DNA of 64,000 bases from Pseudoruegeria aquimaris (GCF_900172235.1 NZ_FWFQ01000006.1:1-64000); one strand, 5' to 3'; counted from the stretch's first letter, positions 29,545-39,324 are shown. Program-made: numbers and translations. Notes: generated by a model from the letters alone, not told the origin.

Positions 29545-29720
29545 GGGAAACCGCCCAATTATGCCTCTTCGATCGCCCGTTTTCCGGGTCTAGGCAAAAC
29601 TGTAGCCCGAAACGCGCCCCCGCGCTATAGCGTTTCGGACGAAACTTGCATCGTGCCTTCGCACGCGCGCCGCAATCCGGGCGTGCCCCCTGAAAGACGC
29701 AGCGCCGGGTTTCCTCTCAC

Positions 29721-29770
29721 GCAAAATACCTCGGGGGGAGTCCGCAGGGACGGGGGGCAGCGCCCCCCGC
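29721..29770 (-). repeat. GAGGTATTT-type palindromic repeat at the murD 3' end
   Basis: On the minus strand, directly after the murD stop, a GGGGGGC/GCCCCCC hairpin is followed by a GTCC/GGAC mini-hairpin and CTCCCCCCGAGGTATTT (29724-29740). The last 17 bases are identical to those of the element at 55321-55375. It fits a dispersed REP-like family I associate with Rhodobacteraceae 3' ends and may act as a terminator or mRNA stabiliser. Confidence 0.7.
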
Positions 29771-29771
29771 C

Positions 29772-31172
29772 TCATTCGCCCAGCCGCGCCACGGCGGCCA
29801 TGAAGGCCTCGCCGCGCTTTTCGAAATTCGGATACTGGTCGAAACTTGCGGCAGCGGGTGCCAGCAACACGGTGTCGCCCGCCTCCGCCTCTTCGGCGGC
29901 GCGCGCCACGGCGGCTTCCATGGTTTCGCAGATCTCGTAGGGCAGATCGCCGATCTGAAGCGCGAAATCGCGCGCCGAGAACCCGATCAGGTAAGCTTTG
30001 CGGACATGCCCGAGCGCCCCCTTGAGCGCCTCGATGCCACCCTCCTTGCCCAGGCCGCCCGCGATCCAGCGGATGTTGTCGAAGGCCAGGAGCGCCTTCT
30101 CGGCACTGTCCACGTTGGTGGCCTTGCTGTCGTTCACATAGGTCACGCCGCCGATCTCGGCCACGATCTGGGACCGGTGCGGCAGGCCCTCGAAACTGGC
30201 GAAGGCCTCCTCGATGAGGCGCGGCGCGATCCCCAGCGCCCGCGTGGCGGCATAGGCGCAGCAGGCGTTCTGGTGGTTGTGCGCCCCCGGCAGCCCCCTG
30301 ACGGCGCGCAGGTCGATCGCGGCCACCTGCCGCCCCTTTCGCATTTCCGACAGGAACCCCTTGCGCACGCAGACGGACCAGCCCGCTCCTCCCAGCTTGC
30401 GCTCGGCGGAGACGCGGATCACCCGGTCGTCCGCCGGGCCTTCGCCCATCTGGTTGGCCAGCGAACGCCCTTCCGGCTCGTCCACGCCGATCACGGCCCG
30501 CTCGGGGCCGCCTTCGGAAAACAGCCGGCGCTTGGCGGCGAAATAGCCGCCCATGCCGCCGTGGCGGTCCAGGTGGTCGGGGGAGAGATTGGTGAAGACG
30601 GCGATATCGGGCGTCAGCGCGCGGGCGAGATCGGTCTGGTAGCTCGACAGCTCCAGCACCACCACCTCGCCGTCCTGCGCCGGGGCGATGTCCAGAACCC
30701 CGCGGCCGATGTTGCCGGCCAGCTGCGTCGGACGGCCGGCCACCTTCAGGATGTGGTGGATCAGCGCCGAGGTGGTGGATTTCCCGTTGCTGCCCGTCAC
30801 CGCGATCACGCGCGGGGGCGTATCGAACTCGCCCCAGCCCTGCGCCGCGTAGGAGCGGAAGAACAGGCCGATGTCATTGTCCACCGGCACGCCCATCTCC
30901 CAGGCCTTGGCGATATGGCGGTTGGGCTCGGGATAGAGGTGCGGGATGCCGGGCGAGGTGATCAGCGCCGCCACGCCCTCCCAGCTCGCGTCGCGGGACA
31001 GATCGGCACAGGCAAATCCCTCGGCCTGCGCCCGCTCGCGCGCCTCGACGCTGTCGTCCCAGCAGAGCGGCGTGGCCCCGCCGGCAATCAGCGCCCGCGC
31101 CGTGGCGAGGCCCGAACGCCCCAGCCCCAGCACGGCAACCGTCTGGCCTTCATATCCAAGAACCGGAATCAT
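29772..31172 (-). CDS. murD: UDP-N-acetylmuramoyl-L-alanine--D-glutamate ligase
   Basis: A 466-residue Mur ligase adding D-Glu. The N-terminal [13 protein letters not shown], the ATP loop [14 protein letters not shown], the central [11 protein letters not shown] and the C-terminal [17 protein letters not shown] / [11 protein letters not shown] motifs are typical of MurD. The start at 31172 is 28 bp after mraY. Confidence 0.97.
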   Translation of the reverse strand: MIPVLGYEGQTVAVLGLGRSGLATARALIAGGATPLCWDDSVEARERAQAEGFACADLSRDASWEGVAALITSPGIPHLYPEPNRHIAKAWEMGVPVDNDIGLFFRSYAAQGWGEFDTPPRVIAVTGSNGKSTTSALIHHILKVAGRPTQLAGNIGRGVLDIAPAQDGEVVVLELSSYQTDLARALTPDIAVFTNLSPDHLDRHGGMGGYFAAKRRLFSEGGPERAVIGVDEPEGRSLANQMGEGPADDRVIRVSAERKLGGAGWSVCVRKGFLSEMRKGRQVAAIDLRAVRGLPGAHNHQNACCAYAATRALGIAPRLIEEAFASFEGLPHRSQIVAEIGGVTYVNDSKATNVDSAEKALLAFDNIRWIAGGLGKEGGIEALKGALGHVRKAYLIGFSARDFALQIGDLPYEICETMEAAVARAAEEAEAGDTVLLAPAAASFDQYPNFEKRGEAFMAAVARLGE

Positions 31173-31200
31173 CGATGTCCCTCCCCGGCAACCGCCCGCA

Positions 31201-32286
31201 TCAGCGGATCTTCAGCGTGGCCAGCCCGATCAGCGCGAGGATCAGCGAGATGATCCAGAAGCGGATCACGATCTGGCTCTCCGCCCAGCCGCGTTTCTCG
31301 AAATGGTGGTGGATCGGTGCCATGAGGAACACCCGCTTGCCCGTCATCTTGAAGTAGCCGACCTGGATGATGACCGAGAGCGTCTCCACCACGAAGAGCC
31401 CGCCGACGATGCCGAGGACAAGCTCGTGCTTGGTGGCCACCGCGATGGCGCCGAGCGCGCCGCCGAGCGCCAGCGAGCCGGTATCCCCCATGAACACCGC
31501 CGCCGGCGGGGCATTGTACCAGAGAAAGCCCAGCCCGCCGCCGATCAGCCCGGCGCAGAAGATCAGGATCTCGCCGGTGCCCGGCACATAGTGCACTTCG
31601 AGGTAGTCAGTGAAATCGACCCGACCCACCGCGTAGGCGATGGCGCCCAGCGTGCCGGCGGCGATCATCACCGGCATGATCGCCAGCCCGTCCAGCCCGT
31701 CGGTGAGGTTCACCGAGTTGGCCGCCCCCACGATCACGAAGATGGTGAAGGGCACGAAGAAGATGCCGAGGTTCAGCAGCAGATCCTTGAAGAAGGGGAA
31801 GGCCAGGTGGTTGGAGAGATCGGCCGGCTGCACGTAGGCCGTCCAGACCGCGGCGATGGCCCCGATCCCGCAGCCCAGCAGCAGCCGCACCTTGCCCGGC
31901 ACGCCCTTGGGGTTGTTGTGGGCGACCTTCTGGTAGTCGTCGATGAAGCCGATCAGCCCGTAGGAAAGCGTGACGAAGAGGATCATCCAGACGTAGGGGT
32001 TGTTCCACCGCGCCCAGAGCAGGGTGGAGACGATCACCGCCCCGAGGATGAGCACCCCGCCCATGGTGGGCGTGCCCTGCTTGGTCTCGAGGTGGCTCTG
32101 CGGCCCGTCTTCGCGGATCGGCTGGCCGTTGCGCTGCTTGGCGCGCAGCAGATTGATCAGCGGGCGGCCGAAGAGGAAGCCGAAGATCAGCGCCGTGAAG
32201 AAGGCGCCGCCGGCGCGCAGGGTGATGTAGCGGAAGAGGTTGAACACATCCCCGCCGTCGGAAAATTGGGTCAGCCAGTAAAGCAA
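31201..32286 (-). CDS. mraY: phospho-N-acetylmuramoyl-pentapeptide transferase MraY
   Basis: A 361-residue polytopic enzyme that transfers phospho-MurNAc-pentapeptide to undecaprenyl phosphate, forming lipid I. Diagnostic segments are [18 protein letters not shown] (catalytic Asp pair), [10 protein letters not shown] and [13 protein letters not shown]. The family N-terminus MLYWLT corresponds here to a TTG codon at 32286, preceded by GAGGGC at a normal distance. A TTG start is unusual for so essential a gene and may lower translation. Confidence 0.96.
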   Translation of the reverse strand: MLYWLTQFSDGGDVFNLFRYITLRAGGAFFTALIFGFLFGRPLINLLRAKQRNGQPIREDGPQSHLETKQGTPTMGGVLILGAVIVSTLLWARWNNPYVWMILFVTLSYGLIGFIDDYQKVAHNNPKGVPGKVRLLLGCGIGAIAAVWTAYVQPADLSNHLAFPFFKDLLLNLGIFFVPFTIFVIVGAANSVNLTDGLDGLAIMPVMIAAGTLGAIAYAVGRVDFTDYLEVHYVPGTGEILIFCAGLIGGGLGFLWYNAPPAAVFMGDTGSLALGGALGAIAVATKHELVLGIVGGLFVVETLSVIIQVGYFKMTGKRVFLMAPIHHHFEKRGWAESQIVIRFWIISLILALIGLATLKIR

Positions 32287-32301
32287 ATCAAACGCCCTCG
32301 G

Positions 32302-33741
32302 TCAGTCATTGGCGGCCTGACGGCCCTGTTTTCGGATCGCCTCGACCACGCGCGACACATACGACCCTTTGGATCCCTTTACCAAGATTACGTCACCGGC
32401 ATCCAGCAGTTGATGCGCCACGGCAACGAGCGCATCGGCCTCGGGCACCCACTGGCCACGCTTCTGCGGCGGCAGGGCCTCGTGAAGGTGCTTCATGCGC
32501 GGGCCGACGCAATGCACCAGCGTGAAGGAGTCCACCGCCGGGTGGCGGGCCAGCGCGGCGTGCTCGGCGGCCTCGTCCTCGCCCAGTTCGAGCATGTCGC
32601 CCAGGATCGCGATGCGGCGACCACGGGCGACTTTGCCGACGCCATCCTTGGGCTTGCTCGCGGCCAGCACCTCGAAAGCCGCCGCCATCGAAACGGGGTT
32701 GGCGTTGAAGGCATCGTCGATCAGTTCGATCGAAAGCTCGCTTTCGGTGGGGTCGAGAATGATCGTCTGCTTGGTGCCCCGGCCTGCAGGGGGCTGCCAG
32801 AGCGCCATGTCCGAGGCCGCCAGCCCGATGTCGCCGCCCACGGCCTCCACCGCCGCCAGAACCCCCAGCGCGTTGAGCGCGAAATGCGGCGCCGGAAGCG
32901 AGAGCTTGAACAGCACGGGCTCCCCTTCCGCACGGGCGCGGATCACCGTGGCCTCAGGGGAAAGATCCACCTTTTCAAGCATGTAGTCCGCATCTCTCTG
33001 CCGCCCGAAGCGCAGCACGCGGCCGGCCTTTTCGGCGGCGGCCTGCGCGAGGATCGGGGCGGTGGCCACGTCGGCATTGTAGATCGCCGTGCCGCCCTGC
33101 CCGAGCCCGTCGAAGATCGCCGCCTTCTCGTGGGCGATGCCCTCGATCGAGTCGAAGGCCTCCATGTGGGCCGGCGCCACGGTGGTGATCAGCGCCACGT
33201 GGGGCGCTGCCATGCGCGACAGCGGCGCGATTTCGCCGGGGTGGTTCATGCCGATCTCGATCACGGCGAAATCGGCATCTTCCGGCAGCCGCGCCAGCGT
33301 GATCGGCACGCCCCAGTGGTTGTTGAAGCTCTTCTCCGCGGCGTGCACCCTGCCCTGACGCTCCAGCACCGTGCGCAGCATCTCCTTGGTGGAGGTCTTG
33401 CCCACCGAGCCCGTCACCCCGATCACCTTGGCGCGGCTGCGGGCCCGCCCGGCCCGGCCCAGATCTTCCAACGCAGCCAGCACATCTGTGACCAGCAGCA
33501 GCGGCGCGTCCTCGGGCACGCCCTCGGGAATGCGCGACACCAGCGCGGCACCGGCCCCCTTTTCCAGCGCCTGCGCCACGAAATCATGGCCGTCGCGCAC
33601 GTCCTTCAGCGCCACGAACAGCTCGCCCGGTTCAATCGAGCGGGTGTCGATCGAGATGCCGTTGACCGCCCAATCGCCACCGAGCGCCTGCCCGCCGGTG
33701 GCCTTCGCCGCGTCCTGCGCGCTCCAGAGGGGAGTGTCCAT
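32302..33741 (-). CDS. murF: UDP-N-acetylmuramoyl-tripeptide--D-alanyl-D-alanine ligase
   Basis: A 479-residue Mur ligase adding the D-Ala-D-Ala product of Ddl. The ATP loop GVTGSVGKTSTKEML, the ARLPEDADFAVIEIGMNHPGEI-type centre and DAFNANPVSM with ILGDMLELG in the C-terminal half are typical of MurF. The ATG at 33741 shares its first base with the murE TGA (TGATG). Confidence 0.97.
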   Translation of the reverse strand: MDTPLWSAQDAAKATGGQALGGDWAVNGISIDTRSIEPGELFVALKDVRDGHDFVAQALEKGAGAALVSRIPEGVPEDAPLLLVTDVLAALEDLGRAGRARSRAKVIGVTGSVGKTSTKEMLRTVLERQGRVHAAEKSFNNHWGVPITLARLPEDADFAVIEIGMNHPGEIAPLSRMAAPHVALITTVAPAHMEAFDSIEGIAHEKAAIFDGLGQGGTAIYNADVATAPILAQAAAEKAGRVLRFGRQRDADYMLEKVDLSPEATVIRARAEGEPVLFKLSLPAPHFALNALGVLAAVEAVGGDIGLAASDMALWQPPAGRGTKQTIILDPTESELSIELIDDAFNANPVSMAAAFEVLAASKPKDGVGKVARGRRIAILGDMLELGEDEAAEHAALARHPAVDSFTLVHCVGPRMKHLHEALPPQKRGQWVPEADALVAVAHQLLDAGDVILVKGSKGSYVSRVVEAIRKQGRQAAND

Positions 33742-35228
33742 CACAACCTGCCTTCCAGCGCGGCCACGGCCACGCTCGCCTGTTCCGCATCGTCGAAGGG
33801 CAGCACATCGTCGCCGATGATCTGCCCGGTTTCATGGCCCTTGCCCGCGATCAGCAGCGCATCGCCCGGCTGAAGCACGTCCACCGCCCGCAGGATCGCC
33901 TCGGCGCGGTCGCCCACCTCGTTGGCCTCGGGGCAGCCCGCCATCACCGCGGCCCGGATACTGGCCGGATCCTCGCTACGCGGATTGTCGTCCGTCACGA
34001 AGACCACATCCGCGTGCTTCGCCGCCGCCTGCCCCATCAGCGGGCGCTTGCCCCTGTCGCGATCCCCGCCCGCGCCGACGATCACCACGAGCCGCCCCAT
34101 CACGTGGGGGCGCATGGCCTGAAGCGCGGTGGCCACGGCGTCGGGCGTGTGGGCGTAGTCCACGAAGACGGCGGCGCCGTTTTCGCGCGTGGCCGCAAGC
34201 TGCATCCGGCCGCGCACGGTGGCAAGATCGCCCAGCGTCTCGAACACGCGCGCCGCCTCGGCACCGCAGGCGATGACGAGGCCGCAGGCCAGCAGCACGT
34301 TTTCGGCCTGGAACCCGCCGATCAGGTTGAGCCGCGCCGCATGGGCGCGGCCCTCGAACTGGAACAGCAGATCCTGCCCGGTGGCGTCGAAACGCTGCCC
34401 CGTCAGGCGCAGATCCGCCCCCTCGCCCCGGCCCACGCGCAGCACGCGCTGGCCGCGGCCTTCCGCGATGGCGCAGACTTCGCCGCCCTTGGGATCGTCG
34501 ATGTTGACCACGGCCACGCCGTCTTCCGGCAGCACGCGGGTGAACAGGCCCATCTTGGCCTCGAAGTAGGCCGCGAAGCTTTCGTGGTAATCGAGGTGAT
34601 CCTGGGTGAAATTGGTGAAACCGGCCGCGGTGAGCCGCACGCCATCAAGCCGACGCTGGTCCAGCCCGTGGGAGGAGGCCTCCATCGCCGCATGGGTGAC
34701 GCCGGCGGCAGCGCATTGCGCAAGCGCCCGGTGCAGGGTGATCGGCTCGGGCGTGGTATGGGCGAGCGGCGCGGTGAAGCTGCCCTCGATCCCGGTGGTG
34801 CCCAGGTTCACGGCCTCTTCGCCCAGTAGGTTCCAGATCTGGCGGCAGAAGGTGGCCACGCTCGTCTTGCCGTTGGTGCCGGTGACGGCGACCATGCTCT
34901 CGGGCTGCGCGCCGAACCAGAGCGCCGCCGCATAGGCCAGCGCCAGGCGGGGATCTTCCACCACCACGAGCGCCGCGCCGCTTTCGCCCAGTTCCCGCTC
35001 GGCGATCCGGGCGCCCTCGGGATCGGTCAGCACCGCCGCGGCGCCCATGCGCAGCGCGTATTGGATGAATTCGCCCCCGTGGACCTTGCTGCCCGGAAGG
35101 GCCGCGAAAAGATGGCCCTCCCTGACGGTGCGGCTGTCCACCGACAGCCCCGTGATCCGCGCCTCGCGCCCGCCGCGGGCATTCAGCCCCAGCGCCGCGA
35201 GCGATCTTGCCTCAGCCTGCCCGGCCAT
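33741..35228 (-). CDS. murE: UDP-N-acetylmuramoyl-L-alanyl-D-glutamate--2,6-diaminopimelate ligase
   Basis: A 495-residue Mur ligase adding the third residue. The ATP loop VTGTNGKTSVATFC and the HTTPEPITL, MEASSHGLDQ and FTQDHLDYH motifs are present. The DDNPRSEDP motif (DNPR) indicates specificity for meso-diaminopimelate rather than lysine, as expected for a Gram-negative wall. It starts 17 bp after ftsI. Confidence 0.97.
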   Translation of the reverse strand: MAGQAEARSLAALGLNARGGREARITGLSVDSRTVREGHLFAALPGSKVHGGEFIQYALRMGAAAVLTDPEGARIAERELGESGAALVVVEDPRLALAYAAALWFGAQPESMVAVTGTNGKTSVATFCRQIWNLLGEEAVNLGTTGIEGSFTAPLAHTTPEPITLHRALAQCAAAGVTHAAMEASSHGLDQRRLDGVRLTAAGFTNFTQDHLDYHESFAAYFEAKMGLFTRVLPEDGVAVVNIDDPKGGEVCAIAEGRGQRVLRVGRGEGADLRLTGQRFDATGQDLLFQFEGRAHAARLNLIGGFQAENVLLACGLVIACGAEAARVFETLGDLATVRGRMQLAATRENGAAVFVDYAHTPDAVATALQAMRPHVMGRLVVIVGAGGDRDRGKRPLMGQAAAKHADVVFVTDDNPRSEDPASIRAAVMAGCPEANEVGDRAEAILRAVDVLQPGDALLIAGKGHETGQIIGDDVLPFDDAEQASVAVAALEGRL

Positions 35229-35245
35229 GCCCTCGCCCCTGTTCG

Positions 35246-37030
35246 TTAGTTCGAGGTGAGTGTTATCCCAACTTCCGGCAGGGGTGCAATCTGGGGCCGC
35301 ACGCCGAGCAGCGGCGCGGTGCGTTCGATCAGCTCCGCCGCCACCGGAACGGCCGTCCAGCCGGCGGTGCGCCGCTCCTCGCCGAGCGCGTGGGTCTTGG
35401 GCTCGTCCAGCGTCACGATCACCACGTATTTCGGATCGTTCGTGGGGAAAACCGAGGCGAAGGTGGCGATTACGCGATCCTTGTAGTAGCCGCCGCCGTT
35501 CTCCTTCGGCTTGTCGGCGGTGCCCGTCTTGCCGCCGACGAAATAGCCCGGAACCTCGCCGAAGCTGGCGGTGCCGCGCACCACCACCTGGCGCAGCATG
35601 TCGCGCAGGGCGGCGGATGTCTGCTCACTCACCACGCGCTCGCCGCGCTGCGGGCCTTCCTGGCGCAGAATCGTCGGGGTGATCCGGGTGCCGCCGTTGA
35701 GCACGCTGGCATAGGCCGCGGCCAGGTGCAGCGGGCTCGCCGACAGCCCGTGCCCGTAGGAGATCGTCATGGTGGAGATGTCGGACCATTTCTTCGGCAG
35801 CAGAGGCTTGGCGCCGGGCGCCTCGACCAGTTCGACCTCCGTCGGATCGAAGAAACCGAGCTTCTTCATGAAGTCCTGCTGGCGCGGCGTGCCCACCATG
35901 AGCGCCATGCGCGCGGTGCCGATGTTGGAGGATTTCACGATCACGTCGGTGACGGAGAGCTCCGGACCGTAGTTCTTGAAATCGCGGATCCGGAAGCGGC
36001 CCCAGGTCATCGGCCCCTTGGTATCGACCATGGTGGAGGGGTTCACGAGCCCCTCCTCCATCGCCTGCGCGACGGTGAAGATCTTGAAGGTGGAGCCCAG
36101 CTCGTAGAGCCCCTGCACCGCGCGGTTGAACAGCGGGCTGTCGGAGGCAGCCCCTTCCACGGCGGGCCGCGGGCGGTTGTTGGGGTCGAAATCGGGCAGC
36201 GACGCCATGGCCATGATTTCGCCTGTGTGCACGTCGAGGATGATGCCGGTCGCGCCCTTGGCCTGCATCAGCTTCATTCCGCCTTCCAGCACGTGGCGCA
36301 TGGCGGCCTGCACCGTGAGATCGATGGACAGCTGCAGCGGCGCGCCTTCGTTGGCGGGATCGCGCAGGTAGTCGTCGAAGACCTTCTCCACCCCGGCCAC
36401 GCCGACGACCTCGGCCGAATGCACCCCCTCGCGGCCGAAGGAGGCCCCGCCGAGGATGTGGGCAGCGAGGCGCCCGTTGGGATAGAGCCGCATCTCGCGC
36501 GGGCCGAACATCAGGCCCGGATCGCCGATGTCATGCACGGCCTGCATCTGCTCGGGGCTGATTTTCTTCTTGATCCACAGGAACTTGCGCTTGCCCGTGA
36601 AATCCTTGACCAGCCGTTCTTCCTTCAGGTCGGGGAAGATCTTCACCAGCTCGCGCGCCGCGCGCTCCTTGTCGATCATCACCGGCGGCTGGGCGTAGAG
36701 CGAGTGGGTGAACAGGTTGGTGGCCAGCACCTTGCCGTTGCGGTCCACGATGTCGGAGCGCTGCGCGAGGATCTCGGAGCCGCTGGCCGCGGCGCGGGGC
36801 TCGCGCGGCTCGCTGGCGGCGATGGCGCCCATGCGCAGGCCGACGACGGCGAAGGCGCAGACGAAGGCCACCCCCAGCACGAGCAGCCGGCCCTCGGCGC
36901 GGCGGCGGGCCTTGTCGCGCATTTCCTCGTGGCGTTGGCGGATGTTTTCCTTCTCGATCGCGTCCGGGTTCTCGCCCTTTTCCCGCGCCTGGAGGATGCG
37001 GGCCAGCGGGCGCAGGGGGATGCGGGTCAT
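35246..37030 (-). CDS. ftsI: peptidoglycan D,D-transpeptidase FtsI (PBP3)
   Basis: A 594-residue class B penicillin-binding protein that crosslinks septal peptidoglycan. A basic cytoplasmic tail and one membrane segment (LLVLGVAFVCAFAVVGL, about residues 50-66) precede the pedestal domain. The transpeptidase domain has all three active-site motifs: STFK (catalytic Ser), SSN and KTG. The ATG at 37030 overlaps ftsL as ATGA; the longer frame upstream is a shadow of ftsL. Confidence 0.96.
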   Translation of the reverse strand: MTRIPLRPLARILQAREKGENPDAIEKENIRQRHEEMRDKARRRAEGRLLVLGVAFVCAFAVVGLRMGAIAASEPREPRAAASGSEILAQRSDIVDRNGKVLATNLFTHSLYAQPPVMIDKERAARELVKIFPDLKEERLVKDFTGKRKFLWIKKKISPEQMQAVHDIGDPGLMFGPREMRLYPNGRLAAHILGGASFGREGVHSAEVVGVAGVEKVFDDYLRDPANEGAPLQLSIDLTVQAAMRHVLEGGMKLMQAKGATGIILDVHTGEIMAMASLPDFDPNNRPRPAVEGAASDSPLFNRAVQGLYELGSTFKIFTVAQAMEEGLVNPSTMVDTKGPMTWGRFRIRDFKNYGPELSVTDVIVKSSNIGTARMALMVGTPRQQDFMKKLGFFDPTEVELVEAPGAKPLLPKKWSDISTMTISYGHGLSASPLHLAAAYASVLNGGTRITPTILRQEGPQRGERVVSEQTSAALRDMLRQVVVRGTASFGEVPGYFVGGKTGTADKPKENGGGYYKDRVIATFASVFPTNDPKYVVIVTLDEPKTHALGEERRTAGWTAVPVAAELIERTAPLLGVRPQIAPLPEVGITLTSN

Positions 37031-37374
37031 TGCTGCTGCTCCACGATGCCGGCCACTTCGATCGGATCGGTGATCGGCAGCAGGTCGGGCAGCGGGTAGG
37101 CCACCTGGTCGGCGGTGCCGAAATGCGCCGGCTGCAGGGGCAGAAGGCCGAGGGTGTCGAAGTTCAGATCGGCCAGTTCGCGCAGCCGGGAGGGGCGGTT
37201 CAGGTAGGCCCATTCGGCCTTGAGTACGGCGAGGCGTTCGCGCTTGGCGGCGATCTGCTGCTGCAGCCGCGCGACCTCCTTGAGCGCCTGCTTGGTGACG
37301 TAGGTCTCGCTGTAGGCCTTGAAGCCCATCCAGCCCAACGAAACAACGGCCATGCAAATGATGATGATACGCAT
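37027..37374 (-). CDS. ftsL: cell division protein FtsL
   Basis: A 115-residue bitopic membrane protein. The N-terminal membrane segment (IIIICMAVVSLGWMGFKAY) is followed by a coiled coil (ALKEVARLQQQIAAKRERLAVLKAEW). The conserved LNRPSRLRELADLNF and LGLLPLQPAHF of alphaproteobacterial FtsL follow. It joins FtsQ and FtsB to activate FtsW/FtsI. The ATG at 37374 overlaps the rsmH stop as TGATG; a TTG one codon earlier is not favoured. Confidence 0.9.
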   Translation of the reverse strand: MRIIIICMAVVSLGWMGFKAYSETYVTKQALKEVARLQQQIAAKRERLAVLKAEWAYLNRPSRLRELADLNFDTLGLLPLQPAHFGTADQVAYPLPDLLPITDPIEVAGIVEQQQ

Positions 37375-38378
37375 CAACGGCGCCCCCCTGATTTCCGTTT
37401 CGCCCCCGGCAGCCCCAGCACGGCGCGATCCACCGGCCCGGCGGGCGCCTCCGTGCGCACCCCGACGCGCAGCTTGGCCGAGCGGGAGCGCGGGTTCTCT
37501 TCCAGTTCCTGATCGTCAGGCCCGACGGCCTTCCGGGTCTTCATCGTGAATTGCGGCACGGCGGCCTCGGCTTCGGGCGCGTAGCGGTTGGCCCGCCCGC
37601 CCCCGCCGGAGCGGGCCTGGAAAAAGCGTTTCACCACGCGATCTTCGAGCGAATGGAAGGTCACCACCGCGAGCTGGCCACCGGGGCGCAGCGCGCGCTC
37701 CGCGGCTTCGAGCCCTTCAACGAGCTGGCCGAATTCATCGTTCACGTGGATGCGGATGGCCTGGAAGCTGCGCGTCGCCGGGTGGCTCTGACCAGGCTTG
37801 GCGCGCGGCAGGCAGCTTTCGATGACCTCGGTAAGCTGCAGCGTCCGGGTGAAGGGCGCGGCCTCGCGCGCCCGCACGATCGCCCGCGCGATCCGACGCG
37901 ACGCGCGCTCTTCGCCGTAGAGATACAGGACGTCGGCGATCTCGGCCTCCTCGGCCTCGTTGACGAAATCCGCCGCCGACAGGCCGGACTGGCTCATGCG
38001 CATGTCCAGCGGGCCGTCCTTGTTGAAGGAAAAGCCGCGCTCGGCGAGATCGAGCTGCATGGAGGAGACGCCGAGATCCAGCACCACCCCGTCGAGCGGT
38101 GCGTCGTGATAGGTGTCGAGCTCGGAAAAGGTGCCCTCCACGAGCTTCAGGCGCGGGCCGTAGCCCGCCGCCCAGGGCTTTGCCATCTCGAAGACCATCG
38201 GGTCGCGGTCCACGCCGATCACGCAATCGGCCCCGGCCTCGATCAGGCCGCGCGTGTAGCCGCCGGCGCCGAAGGTGCCGTCAAGCCAGGTGCCCGATAC
38301 CGGCGCCACCGCCGCGAGTAGCGGGCGCAACAGAACGGGAATGTGGGGAGCGTTGGCGGAGGATCCGGCGGCGGCCAC
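37374..38378 (-). CDS. rsmH: 16S rRNA (cytosine(1402)-N(4))-methyltransferase RsmH (MraW)
   Basis: A 334-residue SAM-dependent methyltransferase acting on C1402 of 16S rRNA in the ribosomal P site. SAM motif [38 protein letters not shown] and the C-terminal [13 protein letters not shown] are diagnostic. It begins with GTG at 38378, three bases after the mraZ stop. Confidence 0.96.
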   Translation of the reverse strand: MAAAGSSANAPHIPVLLRPLLAAVAPVSGTWLDGTFGAGGYTRGLIEAGADCVIGVDRDPMVFEMAKPWAAGYGPRLKLVEGTFSELDTYHDAPLDGVVLDLGVSSMQLDLAERGFSFNKDGPLDMRMSQSGLSAADFVNEAEEAEIADVLYLYGEERASRRIARAIVRAREAAPFTRTLQLTEVIESCLPRAKPGQSHPATRSFQAIRIHVNDEFGQLVEGLEAAERALRPGGQLAVVTFHSLEDRVVKRFFQARSGGGGRANRYAPEAEAAVPQFTMKTRKAVGPDDQELEENPRSRSAKLRVGVRTEAPAGPVDRAVLGLPGAKRKSGGRR

Positions 38379-38381
38379 GTC

Positions 38382-38882
38382 TCAATCCTCCTCGTCACCT
38401 TCCAGATACTCGGAGGGATCCACGTCCGGGTCGAAATCCTCGTCTTCCTCGAGGCCCGCGTAGATTTCCTCTTCGTAGGTATCGGGGTTCCAGATTTCGA
38501 AGGTATCGCCGTTGCCGGCGCACATGACGCCGCTTTCCAGGCCGATCTTCTCGCGCAGCGCCTTGGGGAGCACGAGACGGCCGGTTTCGTCGATCGTCGT
38601 TTCGATGGATTGCGTCAGATAGAGGCGTTGCAGCGCCTTGCGCTTCTTGGAGCCGCGCGGGAGCTTGGCGATCTTGCGCTCCACGCTGTCCATCGCCTCG
38701 ACGGAGAAGCATTCGAGAAACTTGCGGCGCTTGTCGCCGTAGACAACGATCAGCCGGGGCGCATCGCCGCTCTTCCATTCCGGGTCACAGGCTTCGAGCA
38801 CACGACGAAACGGGGCCGGAATAGACATCCTGCCCTTCGTATCCACCTTGTTCAGGTGTTCGCCTCTAAAACTCGCTGCCAC
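38382..38882 (-). CDS. mraZ: transcriptional regulator MraZ
   Basis: A 166-residue AbrB-fold DNA-binding protein, first gene and repressor of the dcw cluster in other bacteria. Two MraZ repeats are visible: FRGEHLNKVDTKGRMSIP (residues ~5-22) and ETTIDETGRLVLPKALREK (~95-113). The acidic C-terminal tail (EEDEDFDPDVDPSEY) is as in related alphaproteobacteria. The best start is GTG at 38882, which follows GCGAGGGACA and matches the family N-terminus; the frame stays open to 39020 through the leader. Confidence 0.93.
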   Translation of the reverse strand: MAASFRGEHLNKVDTKGRMSIPAPFRRVLEACDPEWKSGDAPRLIVVYGDKRRKFLECFSVEAMDSVERKIAKLPRGSKKRKALQRLYLTQSIETTIDETGRLVLPKALREKIGLESGVMCAGNGDTFEIWNPDTYEEEIYAGLEEDEDFDPDVDPSEYLEGDEED

Positions 38883-38940
38883 TGTCCCTCGCGGCCTTTC
38901 ACTGTTGTTTCCCGACCCCGCATTCCGGGGCCCTGAATGG

Positions 38941-38980
38941 AAAACGGCGGGTTGGGCTGCTGCCACTGCCCAATCCGCCG
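38941..38980 (-). terminator. leader terminator upstream of mraZ
   Basis: On the minus strand CGGCGG-A-TTGGGC pairs with GCCCAA-C-CCGCCG (12 bp with one mismatch, 38945-38980), followed directly by TTTT (38941-38944). It lies 59 bp before the mraZ GTG, so transcripts from the dcw promoter must read through it, as described for UpsM. Confidence 0.8.
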
Positions 38981-39257
38981 CCCTCGTCCCATTTCTGGGG
39001 TGTCCAGCTACGCGCGCCACCTGGGGGGGATGTCTGCTCGCTCGCGCGCCGGATCTCTTGGTTCGATGAAATCGGGTGCCTGTATGAAACCTGACTTGGT
39101 GCCTTGTTCGGGGTTCTTTGCTGCCCCTTGTGAGCCCGTCCTCATCGTGGGTTTAGGAATGACATGGGAATTCATGGCAATCAACACCTAATTTTGGAAA
39201 CCCGCCCAAGATTCGCCCCAGGAGACTCGGCTGGAATCGCCGATACCGCCCGAAAAT
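38941..39257 (-). ncRNA. putative UpsM-like leader sRNA of the dcw cluster
   Basis: The 3' end is set by the terminator at 38941-38980. The 5' end is only a guess: a TGTAAT hexamer (39265-39270, minus strand) could be a -10 box, giving a start near 39257 and an RNA of about 0.3 kb. UpsM of R. sphaeroides is about 200 nt, so the true start may be closer. Identity rests on position and terminator, not on sequence alignment. Confidence 0.45.
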
Positions 39258-39324
39258 CCGGGGAATTACACTAGATGTATGATTCGGAAGGGTTGCTCGC
39301 GCCTAGATGTAGGGCCCGAGAATC
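39210..39324. promoter_or_regulatory. cluster of five GANTC (CcrM methylation) sites
   Basis: GANTC occurs at 39210, 39224, 39234, 39281 and 39320. At this GC content one site per roughly 300 bp is expected. In other alphaproteobacteria CcrM methylates GANTC and GcrA activates methylated promoters of division genes, so this may couple dcw transcription to the cell cycle. Confidence 0.5.
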
